A stretch of 38,309 bases of DNA, from assembly GCA_001825035.1 (NCBI GenBank), contig MHUO01000009.1:78176-116484 (forward strand), given 5' to 3'. Positions within the stretch are counted from its first letter, which is position 1. Each line of letters begins with the position of its first letter. Both the position numbers and the translations under genes were made by a program. Origin of the DNA: Candidatus Wildermuthbacteria bacterium RIFOXYD1_FULL_50_12. Lineage in GTDB: Bacteria; Patescibacteriota; Minisyncoccia; Minisyncoccales; UBA10102. Shown here one piece after another: positions 1 to 11,039 of this stretch. The notes below the pieces were generated by a model. That model did not search any database. It was not told the origin of the DNA and was given only the letters and a program-made list of their open reading frames with translations.

Positions 1-2
1 TG

Positions 3-182
3 GTGGTGACCGATGTGGTTGTTTTGGTAGACTGCCAGCAGGGTGGCAGAGAACGCCTGCGCGAGGCGGGATACAATCTCCACGTGAGGTACACCATTTC
101 CGAATTGCTCCGCTATTACATGGAGACGGGGCAAATTAAGGAAGAGAAGGGCCATGAGGTTTTCCGGTATTTGGGTATATAA
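3..182 (+). CDS. pyrE: Orotate phosphoribosyltransferase, C-terminal part (5' end outside window)
   Basis: The first 60 codons in frame 3 are open and end in TAA. The translation reads VVVLVDCQQGGRERL, then an LHVRYTISELLRYYMETGQI-like tail, which matches the end of OPRT or of the OPRT part of UMP synthase: the D-QQGG turn follows the PRPP-binding region and a helical SELL segment closes the domain. The enzyme joins orotate to PRPP in de novo pyrimidine synthesis in the cytoplasm. The PRPP-binding motif itself lies upstream of the window, so the call rests on the C-terminal signature only. A strong terminator follows at once, so this is the last gene of its transcript. Confidence 0.75.
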   Translation: MVTDVVVLVDCQQGGRERLREAGYNLHVRYTISELLRYYMETGQIKEEKGHEVFRYLGI

Positions 183-200
183 CCTCGTGGCTGACCAGAG

Positions 201-237
201 GCCGCTGACACGAATGTCAGCGGCATAGCCATTTTTA
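201..237 (+). terminator. Intrinsic terminator after pyrE
   Basis: GCCGCTGACA (201-210) and TGTCAGCGGC (215-224) form a perfect 10-bp stem with a CGAA tetraloop. A short T tract follows at 232-236, eight bases after the stem. Confidence 0.8.
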
Positions 238-254
238 TATTTGACATTCTACGA

Positions 255-266
255 TAGTATGAAGAT
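255..266 (+). promoter_or_regulatory. Promoter -10 box of the Gmad2 gene, probably leaderless
   Basis: TAGTAT (255-260) sits exactly six bases before the ATG at 267, so a transcript would begin on or beside the start codon. No convincing -35 box is seen 17 bases upstream, and no Shine-Dalgarno sequence lies before the ATG. The nearby TTGACA at 241-246 is too close to this -10 box to work with it. Confidence 0.5.
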
Positions 267-740
267 ATGAAAAAGCAAATTGTTTGGATTGGAGTCCTCA
301 TGCTTGGATTAATCCTTGTTGTCGCGCTTATGATTTTCCGCACTGCGCCTGATCAACCTCTTGGCGAGTCCGATCTCATTGAGTATAAAGACATACTTCG
401 AGTAAACCAGCCCAAAGCGAATCAAACAATTACAAGCCCGCTTTCCATAACCGGAGAGGCACGGGGGTCGTGGTTTTTTGAGGCAACTTTTCCCGTAATA
501 CTCGTCAACTGGGATGGACTTATTATCGCGCAACATTACGCCCAAGCCCGCGGAGAATGGATGACGGAAGAATTTGTGCCCTTTGAGACAACATTAGAAT
601 TTGAAAATCCAGCGTTTCCCGGAAGCGACGAGACGCATTTTAGCCGGCGAGGAAGTTTAATTTTACAGAAAAGCAATCCGTCGGGTCTGCCCGAATACGA
701 CGACGCGCTTGAAATTCCCGTATGGTTTGAGGGGCCGTAA
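267..740 (+). CDS. Membrane-anchored Gmad2 (immunoglobulin-like) domain protein
   Basis: The 157-residue product starts with MKK and one hydrophobic segment (about residues 5-23), so it is anchored in or exported across the membrane. The rest (about 45-155) has the Gmad2 hallmarks: VNQPKANQTITSPLSITGEA, then GSWFFEATFPV, then WMTEEFVPFE, and finally KSNPSGLPEYDDALEIPV. Gmad2 is a bacterial spore/surface-associated Ig-like fold that is frequent in Parcubacteria; its ligand is not known. The gene stands alone between the pyrE terminator and the pheS promoter. The ATG at 267 is chosen because it gives the full signal anchor and lies six bases after a -10 box. The family call is firm; the role is open. 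Confidence 0.85.
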   Translation: MKKQIVWIGVLMLGLILVVALMIFRTAPDQPLGESDLIEYKDILRVNQPKANQTITSPLSITGEARGSWFFEATFPVILVNWDGLIIAQHYAQARGEWMTEEFVPFETTLEFENPAFPGSDETHFSRRGSLILQKSNPSGLPEYDDALEIPVWFEGP

Positions 741-790
741 GGTAATCCAAAGGGGAGGAGCAATCCTTGGAGTAGAGAGGGGCTTGGGGA

Positions 791-819
791 TTGTTTTCTG
801 CCTTATTTTTTGCTATACT
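791..819 (+). promoter_or_regulatory. Promoter of pheST
   Basis: TTGTTT (791-796) and TATACT (814-819) are 17 bases apart, with TGC just before the -10 box (extended -10). The leader to the pheS ATG would be about 18 bases. Confidence 0.6.
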
Positions 820-843
820 AGAAGAATTGGAATATCTATAAAT

Positions 844-1890
844 ATGCCTATTTCTGAGCTTAAAAAACAGGCCTTGGCGGTGTTTTCCGGAGCGAAAAAC
901 CTCGCGGAATTGGACTCTGCCTACCATCTCTATTTGGGCAGAAAGGGAAAGCTGACTCTTTTGCTGCGTTCTCTGCGGGAGCTTCCCGAAACCAGCCGCA
1001 GGGAAAAGGGCAAGGAGGCGAACGACTTGCACGACTTTCTTGAGCAGCAATTCTCAAAGCGAAAACAGGAACTCCAGAAGGAAGAATTCACTCAAAGCGA
1101 GAAAGCGGAGCGCATCGATGTTACCGCTCCGGGTAAGCGGATTGCGCTCGGGCGCTTGCACCCTCTGACACGCGTTCAGAGAGCGGCAATACGCATTTTT
1201 GGCAGTATGGGATTTGGGGTGGCAGAGGGTCCGCACATTGAAGCCGAGTGGTACAACTTTGATGCGCTTAATATTCCCGCGAACCACCCGGCGCGCGATA
1301 TGTGGGATACGTTTTGGCTCAAAGATTCAAAAAATTCAAGATTACTTCTCAGGACGCACACAAGTCCGGTACAGATTCGCTATATGGAATCCCATCAGCC
1401 GCCATTCCGCATCATAGCTCCGGGGCGGGTATTCCGATACGAAGCAACGGATGCTAAGCACAGCTTCGATCTCCATCAGCTGGAGGGTTTAATGGTGGGG
1501 CGCGACGTTTCGGTAGCGCATTTCAAAGCCGTTATTCAAAAATTTTACGAATTGTTTTTTGCCAAATCAATGACCATACGCCTGCGGCCAAGCTATTTCC
1601 CGTTTGTGGAACCCGGCTTTGAAGTGGATATGAGCTGCGTAATCTGCGGGGGGACGGGAAAGAAAGCGAAGAATACCCCCTGTAGCAGCTGCGGTCATAC
1701 CGGTTGGCTGGAAATGATGGGGGCTGGCATGGTGCATCCCAACGTGTTCAAGGCCGCAGGATATAATCCGCGCGAGTGGCAGGGGTTTGCCTTTGGCATG
1801 GGGGTGGAAAGATTGGCAATGATGAAATTCGGCGTTCCTGACATTCGATTATTTTTTGAGGGAGATCTTCAATTTATCCGACAATTCTAA
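844..1890 (+). CDS. pheS: Phenylalanine-tRNA ligase alpha subunit
   Basis: The 348-residue product is the catalytic alpha chain of the (alpha-beta)2 class II synthetase that charges tRNA-Phe. An N-terminal coiled region (about 1-90) is followed by the class II core: RLHPLTRVQRAAIRIF, the motif 2 stretch APGRVFRYEATDAKH, and the C-terminal motif 3 FGMGVERLAMMKFG. Before motif 3 is a CxxC pair (SCVICGG and CSSCGHTGW), a zinc-knuckle-like insertion seen in a subset of bacterial PheS. ATG 844 is preferred over upstream in-frame codons because it lies just after the promoter and starts the conserved N-terminal helix. The gene is followed three bases later by pheT. Confidence 0.95.
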   Translation: MPISELKKQALAVFSGAKNLAELDSAYHLYLGRKGKLTLLLRSLRELPETSRREKGKEANDLHDFLEQQFSKRKQELQKEEFTQSEKAERIDVTAPGKRIALGRLHPLTRVQRAAIRIFGSMGFGVAEGPHIEAEWYNFDALNIPANHPARDMWDTFWLKDSKNSRLLLRTHTSPVQIRYMESHQPPFRIIAPGRVFRYEATDAKHSFDLHQLEGLMVGRDVSVAHFKAVIQKFYELFFAKSMTIRLRPSYFPFVEPGFEVDMSCVICGGTGKKAKNTPCSSCGHTGWLEMMGAGMVHPNVFKAAGYNPREWQGFAFGMGVERLAMMKFGVPDIRLFFEGDLQFIRQF

Positions 1891-1893
1891 ACT

Positions 1894-5932
<4,039 letters not shown>

Positions 5933-5940
5933 CCCACGTC

Positions 5941-5969
5941 TTGACTTGCTTGTGGGAAGGCGGTATACT
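5941..5969 (+). promoter_or_regulatory. Promoter of secE-nusG-rplK
   Basis: TTGACT (5941-5946) and TATACT (5964-5969) are separated by exactly 17 bases. Transcription should start near 5976, giving a leader of about 48 bases before secE. This is one of the best sigma-70 type promoters in the window. Confidence 0.8.
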
Positions 5970-6023
5970 GGGGCCGTAGAGAACTGGCCCGAAAAGGCCT
6001 TTTTAAGATACAACAAATCACAA

Positions 6024-6233
6024 ATGAAAATGCCAAATCTTTTGCATCGGGCGTCTGGAGTTGTTGGCTTTTTGCGAGAAGTGAAAACAGAAACCAAAAG
6101 AGTAAACTGGCCCACGCGCGACAAAACAATTAAAGACACCCTCATTGTTGTTGCCTTTGCCGTCGCAGTCGCCTTGTTTTTAAGTGCGTTTGACTACATT
6201 TTCCAAACTCTATTGAACACCTTTTTCATTTAA
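6024..6233 (+). CDS. secE: Preprotein translocase subunit SecE
   Basis: The 69-residue product has the SecE pattern: a short cytoplasmic amphipathic part with FLREVKTETKRVNWPTRDKT, then a single transmembrane helix (about 38-60). The VxWPxR motif contacts SecY. SecE clamps the SecY pore in the inner membrane. ATG 6024 is taken because it follows the promoter; an ATG two codons later is equally possible. The gene is directly upstream of nusG, the classical arrangement. Confidence 0.93.
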   Translation: MKMPNLLHRASGVVGFLREVKTETKRVNWPTRDKTIKDTLIVVAFAVAVALFLSAFDYIFQTLLNTFFI

Positions 6234-6245
6234 CGGGAAAAGCGT

Positions 6246-6791
6246 ATGCCAAAACAGCAAGCGACCGAAGAGCGAAACTGGTATGTTATTCATACTTACT
6301 CTGGATACGAAGACGCCGTTGCCAAAAACCTTAGGCAGCGGATTGAATCCTTGGGCATGGAAGACAAAATTTTCAACGTATTGGTCCCCAAGGAAAAAAA
6401 GATTAAAATTAAGAACGGCAAGCGCAAAATTGTGGAAGAGAAAATTTATCCCGGATACGTGCTCGTGGAGATGATGGTAACCGACGATTCGTGGTACGTG
6501 GTGCGCAACACTCCCCACGTGACGGGATTTGTGGGATCGGGCACCACGCCCATTGCCGTGTCGCAGGAAGAGATTCAGTATCTCCAGAAGCGCATGGGCG
6601 TGGAAACCCCGCACTACGAAATTGAAGTTGTGCCGGGCGACAGCGTGAAAATCGTGGACGGCCCGTTCAAGGATTTCGACGGGAGAATAGCCGAAATAGA
6701 CAAAGAACGCGGCAAGATCAAAGTACTCGTGAATATGTTTGGTCGAGACACACCCGTAGAATTGGACTCGCTCCAAATTCAGAAGCTATAA
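6246..6791 (+). CDS. nusG: Transcription termination/antitermination protein NusG
   Basis: The 181-residue product has an NGN domain beginning RNWYVIHTYSGYEDAVAKNL and including YPGYVLVEM and VRNTPHVTGFVG, then a KOW domain (about 125-181) with PGDSVKIVDGPFKDFDG. NusG binds the RNA polymerase clamp and links it to Rho or to the ribosome. Length and order are standard. It sits 12 bases after secE and 30 bases before rplK. Confidence 0.96.
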   Translation: MPKQQATEERNWYVIHTYSGYEDAVAKNLRQRIESLGMEDKIFNVLVPKEKKIKIKNGKRKIVEEKIYPGYVLVEMMVTDDSWYVVRNTPHVTGFVGSGTTPIAVSQEEIQYLQKRMGVETPHYEIEVVPGDSVKIVDGPFKDFDGRIAEIDKERGKIKVLVNMFGRDTPVELDSLQIQKL

Positions 6792-6821
6792 TGTTAGATT
6801 GTACACCCTAACCTTAAATCT

Positions 6822-7244
6822 ATGGCAAAGAAAATTAAGGCAATCGTAAAGCTTCACATTCAGGCAGGCCAAGCGACGCCTGCCCCGCCGGTGGGCCCTG
6901 CCTTAGCGCAGCATGGCGTGAACATCGGAGAATTCACAAAGCAATTTAACGAAGCCACTCGCGATCAGCAAGGATTCAAACTCCCCACTGACATCATCGT
7001 CTATGTGGACAGAACTTTTACGTTTAAACTCCACCAGCCGCAGGCCTCCGCGCTTATCAAGAAAGCAATCGGTTTGGAAAAAGGTTCCGGTACTCCCAAT
7101 AAACAAACCGTAGCCACCATAACGAAAGCACAGTTAAAAGAGGTGGCTGAAAAGAAGATGGCGGACTTGAATACAAAAGATCTGGACAAAGCAACGAAGA
7201 TTATCGCAGGCACTGCAAAAAGCATGGGCGTTAAGGTAGAATAA
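6822..7244 (+). CDS. rplK: Large ribosomal subunit protein L11
   Basis: The 140-residue product matches L11 throughout: [20 protein letters not shown] in the N-terminal domain and the 23S-binding C-terminal domain ending in [16 protein letters not shown]11 forms the GTPase-associated stalk base. In most bacteria rplA (L1) follows directly; here a dcd gene follows after five bases, and L1 is not found anywhere in the window. Confidence 0.97.
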   Translation: MAKKIKAIVKLHIQAGQATPAPPVGPALAQHGVNIGEFTKQFNEATRDQQGFKLPTDIIVYVDRTFTFKLHQPQASALIKKAIGLEKGSGTPNKQTVATITKAQLKEVAEKKMADLNTKDLDKATKIIAGTAKSMGVKVE

Positions 7245-7249
7245 GGTAC

Positions 7250-7831
7250 ATGATTCTTTCTGACCGAGATATCAAACAAGCCATAAGCGAAGGGCGGATT
7301 GTCGTTAACCCGCCGCCCAATTTTGAAAAACAGCTCGGGCCTTGCTCCTTGGACCTTCATCTTGGGAATGTGATGAAGGCGTTCAAATCCTCTCCCTACC
7401 CCTACCTTGATCTGAAGCGGAAAGTGGATACCGAAGAGCTTATGGACGAGATTATTGTGAGTGAAGGGGATCCCTTTGTACTCCAGCCCGGAGCTTTTGT
7501 GCTCGCCGTTACCAAAGAAACCTTCAAGCTCCCAGACGACATTATGGGGCGTCTTGACGGAAGAAGTTCTCTGGGCCGACTGGGCATTGTGGTGCATTCA
7601 ACCGCCGCCCGTTTTGATCCCGGCTGGAACGGCAAAGCAGTTATGGAGCTCGGAAACCTCGGCCCCATGCCCGTAATTCTGTATGAAGGGATGCGCGTAT
7701 GCGCGCTTACTTTTGAGACACTTTCTTCTCCCGCCGAGACACCCTACGGTAAAAAAGCAACTGACAAGTACGCTTCTCAAGAAAAACCTCAAGCAAGCAA
7801 AATAAACGAAGAATTCACGGAGAATTCTTAA
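7250..7831 (+). CDS. dcd: dCTP deaminase
   Basis: The 193-residue product starts [12 protein letters not shown] and has the Dcd core [20 protein letters not shown] followed by [15 protein letters not shown] and [10 protein letters not shown]. These carry the conserved Ser/Arg and the catalytic Glu of the family (the E in VMELGN). The enzyme deaminates dCTP to dUTP, feeding dTMP synthesis; some homologues also hydrolyse dUTP, and the sequence alone does not decide this. The last 25 residues are polar and not conserved. It is joined to the ribosomal transcript (5-base gap) and its stop codon overlaps the stop of thyA on the other strand. Confidence 0.9.
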   Translation: MILSDRDIKQAISEGRIVVNPPPNFEKQLGPCSLDLHLGNVMKAFKSSPYPYLDLKRKVDTEELMDEIIVSEGDPFVLQPGAFVLAVTKETFKLPDDIMGRLDGRSSLGRLGIVVHSTAARFDPGWNGKAVMELGNLGPMPVILYEGMRVCALTFETLSSPAETPYGKKATDKYASQEKPQASKINEEFTENS

Positions 7832-8799
7832 AAACCGCCAACAACGGTTATTTCTCCCTTGATAGGAGGCCAGGGATCATATCCTTCAATCTGAATATCG
7901 CCGAACGTAAAGTTGTCGATGTTTTTTATTTCTGGGTTTAATCTAAGCACTGGGAAGGGCCGAGGCTCCCGAGCTACTTGTTCTCGTACTTGTTCATAAT
8001 GGTTTGAATAAATATGGGCATCGCCAAACGTGTGAATGAATTCTCCTACGGGATATCCAGTTACTTGAGCCGTCATGCTTAAAAGCAACGCGTAGCTTGC
8101 GATATTGAACGGCACCCCCAAAAACATATCCGCACTTCGCTGATAGAGCTGGAGATAGAGCTTGCCGTCAAGCACATTAAATTGGAACATGGTGTGACAA
8201 AACGGGGGGACAGGGCGCGCATTACCCGGAGAGGCCATTTCGTAAATAAAATCTGGGTTCCAAGCGGAAACTACTGCGTGCCTACGATCGGGAGTTTTCT
8301 TTATCTTTTCTATTACCCAGGCGATTTGATCAATTTCCCTTCCGTCCGCACCTGGCCACTTCCGCCACATCCGGCCATAAACTGTGAGAATGTCGCCCCA
8401 TTCTCGTGCGAACTCCTCGCTGTCTTTTATTTTTTGGATAAAAGTATCTTGATCTTTAATTGCCAATTCTTCTTCGGTTAACGGACGTTCTTTTCTATAC
8501 CACTTGCCGTTCTGCGCATCTCGGAAAATACGATAGGCCCACTCATCCCAAATATGGACGTCGTTATCCACTAGATATTTGATATTCGAGTCGCCCTTGA
8601 GAAACCAGAGAAGTTCATGGATAATTCCTCGAGTAAAAACTTTCTTTGTGGTAAGCAGAGGGAATCCTTGTGACAAGTCAAAGCGAATCTGACGCCCAAA
8701 AAGGCTTTTCTCTTCGATGCCAGTGTTAAACTCATGCTTAATCGCGCCTTTTTCCATTATATCTTTGAGCAAATTGAGATATTGGTATTCAGGATGCAT
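7828..8799 (-). CDS. thyA: Thymidylate synthase
   Basis: The 323-residue product is a folate-dependent ThyA that methylates dUMP to dTMP. Seen: the start [39 protein letters not shown], the dUMP-binding [11 protein letters not shown], the active-site cysteine in [10 protein letters not shown], and [20 protein letters not shown]. The mid-protein stretch before GRMWRKW is longer than in E. coli, as in several other bacteria. The start at 8799 is chosen because the six bases before it are preceded by TATACT on the same strand. It is divergent from the DHFR-like gene, which would regenerate its folate cofactor. Confidence 0.95.
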   Translation of the reverse strand: MHPEYQYLNLLKDIMEKGAIKHEFNTGIEEKSLFGRQIRFDLSQGFPLLTTKKVFTRGIIHELLWFLKGDSNIKYLVDNDVHIWDEWAYRIFRDAQNGKWYRKERPLTEEELAIKDQDTFIQKIKDSEEFAREWGDILTVYGRMWRKWPGADGREIDQIAWVIEKIKKTPDRRHAVVSAWNPDFIYEMASPGNARPVPPFCHTMFQFNVLDGKLYLQLYQRSADMFLGVPFNIASYALLLSMTAQVTGYPVGEFIHTFGDAHIYSNHYEQVREQVAREPRPFPVLRLNPEIKNIDNFTFGDIQIEGYDPWPPIKGEITVVGGF

Positions 8800-8810
8800 T
8801 ATGGTAGTAT
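8782..8810 (+). promoter_or_regulatory. Leaderless promoter of the DHFR-like gene
   Basis: TTGGTA (8782-8787) and TAGTAT (8805-8810) are 17 bases apart. The ATG at 8816 follows the -10 box after only five bases. Confidence 0.5.
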
Positions 8811-8835
8811 AGCAAATGAAAAATGAGAAAGGCAA
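8806..8835 (-). promoter_or_regulatory. Leaderless promoter of thyA
   Basis: On the minus strand TATACT (8806-8811) is preceded by TGC and followed by six bases and then the ATG. TTGCCT at 8830-8835 could be a weak -35 box with an 18-base spacer. The -10 box shares five of its six base pairs with the -10 box of the divergent gene. Confidence 0.6.
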
Positions 8836-9352
8836 CATGACCACTTTCCTTATAGCAGCAATAACGGCAGACGGTTTTATCGCACGACACTCAAGGCATC
8901 TGGCCGACTGGACAAGCAAGGAAGATAAGCAATTTTTCACTCAAAAAACCAAAGAAGCAGGAGTGGTAATAATGGGCCTCAATACTTTTCGGACTATTGG
9001 AAGACCCCTTGGAGGCCGGCATAATATCGTATACGCGCCTGCCTCGCCGGCAGGCAGACCCCCCGAGGAGAAACTTCAAGGAGTGGAAATTACTCAAGAG
9101 AATCCCAAGGATCTCCTTGCGCGGCTGGAACAGAAAGGGTATAAGCAGGCCGCGATTTGCGGAGGAGCTACGATTTATACTATGTTTATGGAAGCAGGAG
9201 TCGTGGACAAGCTGTATCTTACAGTGGAGCCTGTATTGTTCGGCGCGGGCATCGGACTTTTCACAAAAGAACTGGACGTACGACTGACACTCCAATCCGT
9301 CCAAAAGCTCAATGAGCAAAGCACTTTGTTTGAGTATAATATTATGAAATAA
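8816..9352 (+). CDS. Dihydrofolate reductase-like protein (RibD/DHFR fold)
   Basis: The 178-residue product has the DHFR/RibD C-terminal reductase fold: [20 protein letters not shown] at the N-terminus, [20 protein letters not shown] in the NADPH-binding middle, and [20 protein letters not shown] followed by [14 protein letters not shown]. Its position next to thyA suggests it reduces dihydrofolate to tetrahydrofolate, but a pyrimidine reductase activity cannot be excluded. The segment PASPAGRP (about residues 76-83) is encoded by a palindromic repeat that appears inserted between the two halves. ATG 8816 fits the promoter; the second ATG, encoding MTTFLIAA, is an alternative start. Confidence 0.82.
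   Translation: MKNEKGNMTTFLIAAITADGFIARHSRHLADWTSKEDKQFFTQKTKEAGVVIMGLNTFRTIGRPLGGRHNIVYAPASPAGRPPEEKLQGVEITQENPKDLLARLEQKGYKQAAICGGATIYTMFMEAGVVDKLYLTVEPVLFGAGIGLFTKELDVRLTLQSVQKLNEQSTLFEYNIMK
9037..9055. repeat. Short palindromic repeat inside the DHFR-like gene
   Basis: GCCTGCC (9037-9043) and GGCAGGC (9049-9055) form a perfect stem around TCGCC. It resembles the palindromes found in thrS and in the gene at 29243-31120. Confidence 0.6.
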
Positions 9353-9354
9353 CT

Positions 9355-9894
9355 ATGGTACTTGGTATCGCAGAACTTCAACGCTTGGTCAAAGAGAAAA
9401 ATCTTGTAGAAAACCTTTCCGAACGCGAGCTAAAAAATCCCGAAGGAGCGGGATTTGATTTGAGAATAGGGGAGTTGTACGAGGTTTCGGGGAAAGGATT
9501 TTTGGGAATTGCAGAGAGAGAAACACCGACAATGGATCTTATCGCAAAATATGAAGATGGAAAAAAGCATATCGTGGTTCTCAAGCCCCAAAAATACTAT
9601 GTGATGAAAACAGTGGAGGATGTAAATATGCCAGAAAACATTTTGGCAATTATGACTCCACGCTCAACCTTGTTTCGCTCCGGAGTGTATATATTCGGCG
9701 GGCAAACTCCCCCTGGATACAAGGGCGGACTAAACATGGGCATCTGTAACTTTCGCGACGAGGACTTTGAATTGGAAATGGGAGCGCGGGTCGTACACAT
9801 TATGTTTTTTGAGGTAAAAGGAGAAGGGAACCTCTACCGCGGCCAATGGCAAGGCGGAAGAGTTACCACGGACCAAAGAGAAACGCAGGTATAG
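9355..9894 (+). CDS. DCD/dUTPase-family protein (second copy)
   Basis: The 179-residue product belongs to the trimeric dUTPase/dCTP deaminase fold. Recognisable are AGFDLRIGELYEV, MTPRSTLFRSGVYIFGGQTP, and PGYKGGLNMGICNF, the last resembling the dUTPase uridine-binding motif. The dCTP deaminase signature seen in the gene at 7250 is not preserved, so dUTP hydrolysis is the likelier activity. That would complete the path dCTP to dUTP to dUMP to dTMP with its neighbours. The start lies two bases after the previous stop; TATAAT at 9335-9340, inside the previous gene, could give it its own transcript. Confidence 0.75.
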   Translation: MVLGIAELQRLVKEKNLVENLSERELKNPEGAGFDLRIGELYEVSGKGFLGIAERETPTMDLIAKYEDGKKHIVVLKPQKYYVMKTVEDVNMPENILAIMTPRSTLFRSGVYIFGGQTPPGYKGGLNMGICNFRDEDFELEMGARVVHIMFFEVKGEGNLYRGQWQGGRVTTDQRETQV

Positions 9895-9925
9895 CTGTTT
9901 GACAATCTGATAAGGAGGCGACTCG

Positions 9926-10534
9926 ATGGGAAACAGGCTTGTTATCGGCACCGACCTCGACGGAGTCATTATCCGTCATGTTACTGCTATCTTGGCTGCT
10001 TGCGAACAGCAAAAGGTGCCCTTACTGGCGGAGGAAACGAACTCTAACCTTTTCCGCTCCAAAGTAGGCGACGCATTCTACAGGGCAGTAGCGGATTGGC
10101 TCTATCGGGAAGGTACATATCAAGGAGAGCAAGTACGCGGAGCATTCCCAGTGCTTTGGCGCCTCAAGTCCTCTTGGAGAGTGATTGTGGTGTCAGCGCG
10201 GCACCCTGACGCTGTCCCGTTTGCTCAAACATGGCTAGGGGATCAAGAGTTCCACCAGAAAACTGGCATCGGGCGAGAGGATGTCTTTTTCTGCGCAGAA
10301 GAACAGAAGGGCGTTATTCTCGTTCGAGAAAGAGCTCAGGTATATATAGACGATAAACTCTCAGTGCTCGAAGGACTTCCTCCTGATATCTTGAGAATCT
10401 TCTTTGACCCCTTTTGTCTTGTGCGGCACGGTATCCTTCAACCTCCAGCAGGCATCGTTGTCGCAACAAGATGGATAGACATCGAGCACATCATCGTCCA
10501 GCGTTTCTCACAGCCCCAAGGCGTCACTGCTTAG
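9926..10534 (+). CDS. HAD-superfamily protein, 5'-nucleotidase-like
   Basis: The 202-residue product shows HAD motifs in order: motif I in GTDLDGVI (about residues 8-15), the serine motif II in VIVVSARHPD, and the acidic motif IV in VYIDDKLSV. No large cap domain is seen. It may dephosphorylate a nucleotide, as its neighbours handle deoxynucleotides, but the substrate is unknown. Unlike neighbouring genes it has a perfect Shine-Dalgarno (AAGGAGG, 9912-9918) and a terminator overlapping its end, so it looks like an independent unit placed in the cluster. Confidence 0.7.
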   Translation: MGNRLVIGTDLDGVIIRHVTAILAACEQQKVPLLAEETNSNLFRSKVGDAFYRAVADWLYREGTYQGEQVRGAFPVLWRLKSSWRVIVVSARHPDAVPFAQTWLGDQEFHQKTGIGREDVFFCAEEQKGVILVRERAQVYIDDKLSVLEGLPPDILRIFFDPFCLVRHGILQPPAGIVVATRWIDIEHIIVQRFSQPQGVTA

Positions 10535-10548
10535 GGGCCTTTATTTTT
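10513..10548 (+). terminator. Intrinsic terminator at the end of the HAD gene
   Basis: GCCCC (10513-10517) pairs with GGGGC (10534-10538), followed by a T-rich tract CTTTATTTTT. The 5' arm lies inside the last codons of the gene. The stem is short and the loop 16 bases, so strength is moderate. Confidence 0.55.
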
Positions 10549-10560
10549 CTCTGCTTTTCG

Positions 10561-10566
10561 TATATT
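10561..10566 (+). promoter_or_regulatory. Promoter -10 box of the deoxyribosyltransferase-like gene
   Basis: TATATT lies eight bases before the ATG at 10575 and after the terminator of the HAD gene. No Shine-Dalgarno is seen, so translation is probably leaderless or nearly so. Confidence 0.4.
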
Positions 10567-10574
10567 CTTTGTAT

Positions 10575-11039
10575 ATGGAACAAAGAAAAACCGTGTACAT
10601 CTGCGGCCCACTTACTGAACTTTCACCAGAATTACAAGAAAAGACAAAAAGGTTCTATGAACATCTTGCAAATCTTTGTGCGGAAATGACTGAATGTCGT
10701 GCTTTTGTTCCTCACGAACATTACGATCCAATCAAGAACGCCGTTTTTACTCCGCAGGAAGTGGATGCTGCTGAGCGCAAACAGGTATGTGAACGCACAT
10801 CTCTTTTACTTGTTATCGCAGTAGCGCCGTCCTGGGGTGGTGGCATTGAGGTAGAAATGGCAAACAGAAGTGGTATTCCGGTGATAATTTTATGTGAGCG
10901 CAATAAACTTGAACAACGAAAAATATCTCGTCTCCTAAGGGGTAACCCTGCCGTTGTTTCAGTTATTCCTTACAATACAGAAGAAGAGGTCATCGAAAAA
11001 TTGCGTGAAGAACTTAAGAATTATAAAGATAGGTTATGA
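10575..11039 (+). CDS. Nucleoside 2-deoxyribosyltransferase-like protein
   Basis: The 154-residue product has the Rossmann-like NDT/DNPH1 fold pattern: an N-terminal strand TVYICGPLTE, a middle region ERTSLLLVIAVAPSWGG, and GIEVEMANRSGIPVIIL, where the acidic residue would be the nucleophile in this family. Relatives cleave or exchange the base of deoxynucleosides or deoxynucleotides, which fits the dNTP cluster, but the exact reaction cannot be read from the sequence. Its stop overlaps the gatB start by four bases (ATGA), so the two are translated together. Confidence 0.65.
   Translation: MEQRKTVYICGPLTELSPELQEKTKRFYEHLANLCAEMTECRAFVPHEHYDPIKNAVFTPQEVDAAERKQVCERTSLLLVIAVAPSWGGGIEVEMANRSGIPVIILCERNKLEQRKISRLLRGNPAVVSVIPYNTEEEVIEKLREELKNYKDRL

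Noticed and set aside
241-246. TTGACA as -35 box of the Gmad2 gene
   Set aside because: Only eight bases separate it from TAGTAT, and a 17-base spacer would put the -10 box over the start codon.
5984-6005. GGCC-CGAAAA-GGCC followed by Ts in the secE leader, resembling an attenuator
   Set aside because: The stem has only four pairs and no alternative pairing partner lies within the transcript.
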